In this document: one piece after another, positions 39,989 through 40,000 of the stretch
How the letters are laid out: the number at the start of each line of letters is the position of its first letter
Numbering within the stretch: the stretch's first letter is position 1
DNA from: Chrysomallon squamiferum
Lineage: Eukaryota > Mollusca > Gastropoda > Neomphalida > Peltospiridae
Length of the DNA: 40,000 bases
Direction: 5' to 3'
Assembly: GCA_012295275.1 (NCBI GenBank)
Contig: CM022668.1
Location: 5,653,989 to 5,693,988 of the forward strand
Translations under genes and position numbers: made by a program
Notes under the pieces: model-generated
The model's input: only the letters and a program-made list of their open reading frames with translations
Told to the model about the DNA's origin: nothing
The model's database searches: none

Positions 39989-40000
39989 AGAGGTGTGGAG
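39588..40000. other. Intron 19 start, with (GT)n and (GA)n
   Basis: GTCT units at 39590-39608, a short (GT)n near 39699-39717 and (GA)n at about 39943-39985. No exon seen before the window ends. Confidence 0.75.

Overview
The window looks like animal nuclear DNA. It is AT-rich, packed with simple repeats (ATT/AAT, AAAT, CA, CT, TATG), and its only convincing coding sequence is split into short exons with GT/AG borders and consistent phases. Protein similarity puts it in the Metazoa. A mollusc or other lophotrochozoan is my guess from the overall texture, but nothing in the sequence proves it. I recognised no bacterial-type gene, rRNA, tRNA or CRISPR array.

Layout. (1) 46-2277, + strand: the 3' end of a single-pass membrane protein gene, with two 114-bp EGF exons, one transmembrane exon and a long Ser/Thr/Glu-rich cytoplasmic-tail exon with a stop, then a candidate poly(A) signal at 2429. 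Its 5' part lies left of the window. (2) About 2.5-22.7 kb: a 20-kb stretch without a recognisable gene. It holds microsatellites, local tandem duplications, a CpG-rich patch (about 5.22-5.90 kb), a hAT-like MITE (about 10.05-10.46 kb), a 0.9-kb terminal-inverted-repeat element with a decayed coding remnant (16.89-17.81 kb) and two blocks of degenerate minisatellite rich in ACCTG/CAGGT (about 18.3-21.85 kb). (3) 22721 to the right edge, + strand: a villin/advillin/gelsolin-family gene. I traced 18 exons in a consistent reading frame plus one damaged exon. They cover gelsolin-like domains G1 to G4 and part of G5. The rest of G5, G6 and any villin headpiece are outside the window.

The two genes share a strand but show no functional link. 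The first would act at the cell surface. The second would be a cytoplasmic, calcium- and phosphoinositide-regulated actin-binding protein.

Most unusual points: villin exon 12 (about 35157-35252) is broken, with recognisable family motifs in three frames within about 100 bp beside a long (CAAA/TAAA)n tract; several villin introns carry tandem arrays whose units mimic 3' splice sites; and the 18.3-21.85 kb arrays are dense in CAGGTAA-like motifs on both strands. None of these is established as a new biological system.
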